Origin: Clostridium mobile
GTDB taxonomy: Bacteria > Bacillota > Clostridia > Clostridiales > Clostridiaceae
Assembly (NCBI RefSeq): GCF_018918285.1
Contig: NZ_JAHLQF010000001.1
Span: forward strand, 609,284-673,283
Length of the DNA stretch: 64,000 bases
Direction of reading: 5' to 3'
Shown here in pieces: positions 63,854-64,000 of this stretch (the stretch's first letter is position 1; every line of letters begins with the position of its first letter). The position numbers were made by a program, and so were the translations under genes. The notes under the pieces were generated by a model. It worked only from the letters and a program-made list of their open reading frames with translations, did no database searches and was not told where the DNA came from.

Positions 63854-64000
63854 TTAATGGTCAAATAAAGGTAATTTCACATAAATGCTAGTTCCAACAT
63901 TAATTTCACTTTCTATAATTAGTTCTCCTCCATGCATTTTAACTATTTCATCACAAATTGATAATCCAATACCATTTTGTGATTTACTGCTTTTACCTTT
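63854..64000 (-). CDS. C-terminal end of a sensor histidine kinase (cut by window)
   Basis: The last 48 residues of the HATPase_c domain: the G2 box reads QNGIGLSICDEIVKMHGGEL and is followed by IESEINVGTSIYVKLPL. The N-terminal sensor and dimerisation parts lie beyond the window edge. Reads leftward into the lipoprotein gene 12 bp away. Confidence 0.9.
   Translation of the reverse strand, partial: KGKSSKSQNGIGLSICDEIVKMHGGELIIESEINVGTSIYVKLPLFDH

Overview
The window is chromosomal DNA of a low-GC, spore-forming Clostridium, most like the C. sporogenes / C. botulinum group. Evidence: strongly A+T-rich sequence with AAGGAGG-type ribosome sites, a spore-coat transglutaminase (Tgl), a glycyl-radical choline microcompartment, and HelD, PepV, RlmCD and LtaS-like genes of Firmicute type. 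I saw no rRNA, tRNA or CRISPR array.

Layout. 0-6.8 kb holds an MBOAT/AlgX-like O-acetylation pair, a conserved clostridial protein of unknown role, a flavoprotein, an XRE/DUF2975 pair and a cupin. 6.9-21.3 kb is one 18-gene leftward operon for anaerobic choline breakdown inside a GRM1-type microcompartment: choline TMA-lyase CutC and its activase CutD, acylating acetaldehyde dehydrogenase, PduL, shell proteins (four BMC-H, one GrpU-like, one EutS-like, one EutN-type pentamer), EutP/EutQ/EutJ/EutT-like accessory proteins and a DMT transporter. A MerR-GyrI regulator (21.7-22.5 kb) and an iron alcohol dehydrogenase (22.9-24.0 kb) follow. In this scheme choline gives trimethylamine and acetaldehyde; acetaldehyde becomes acetyl-CoA and then acetyl-P, and the alcohol dehydrogenase recycles NADH. 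A promoter with a 20-bp spacer and a central dyad, typical of MerR activation, lies in front of the operon.

24-36.5 kb carries small regulator modules (AraC-GyrI with an ABC exporter, a self-regulated MerR, an ECF sigma factor with two zinc-finger anti-sigma paralogues), a decayed holin next to an amidase, an acetyltransferase, tgl with an unknown partner, and cfa.

36.6-40.2 kb is the most striking part: a leftward antibiotic-resistance operon with a ribosome-protection ABC-F protein and a Cfr-like 23S rRNA methyltransferase. Three upstream reading frames precede these genes. A 6-codon uORF lies before an intrinsic terminator with an evident antiterminator. Two related 26-residue leader peptides lie one before each gene, embedded in matching mutually exclusive hairpins. 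A block of three 51-bp tandem repeats plus strong hairpins sits between the first terminator and the ABC-F leader.

40-50.2 kb is a defence island in decay: a gene graveyard, a DUF4365 nuclease-like protein, a frameshifted Mrr-like nuclease, an OLD-family nuclease frameshifted just before its Walker A motif, a helicase-like remnant, and an apparently intact four-gene ABC-three-component (ABC-3C) operon. 50.5-64 kb returns to housekeeping genes: RlmCD, LtaS-like, TauE/SafE, PepV, ATP-cone, MBL fold, CofE-like, HelD, a lipoprotein and the end of a histidine kinase.
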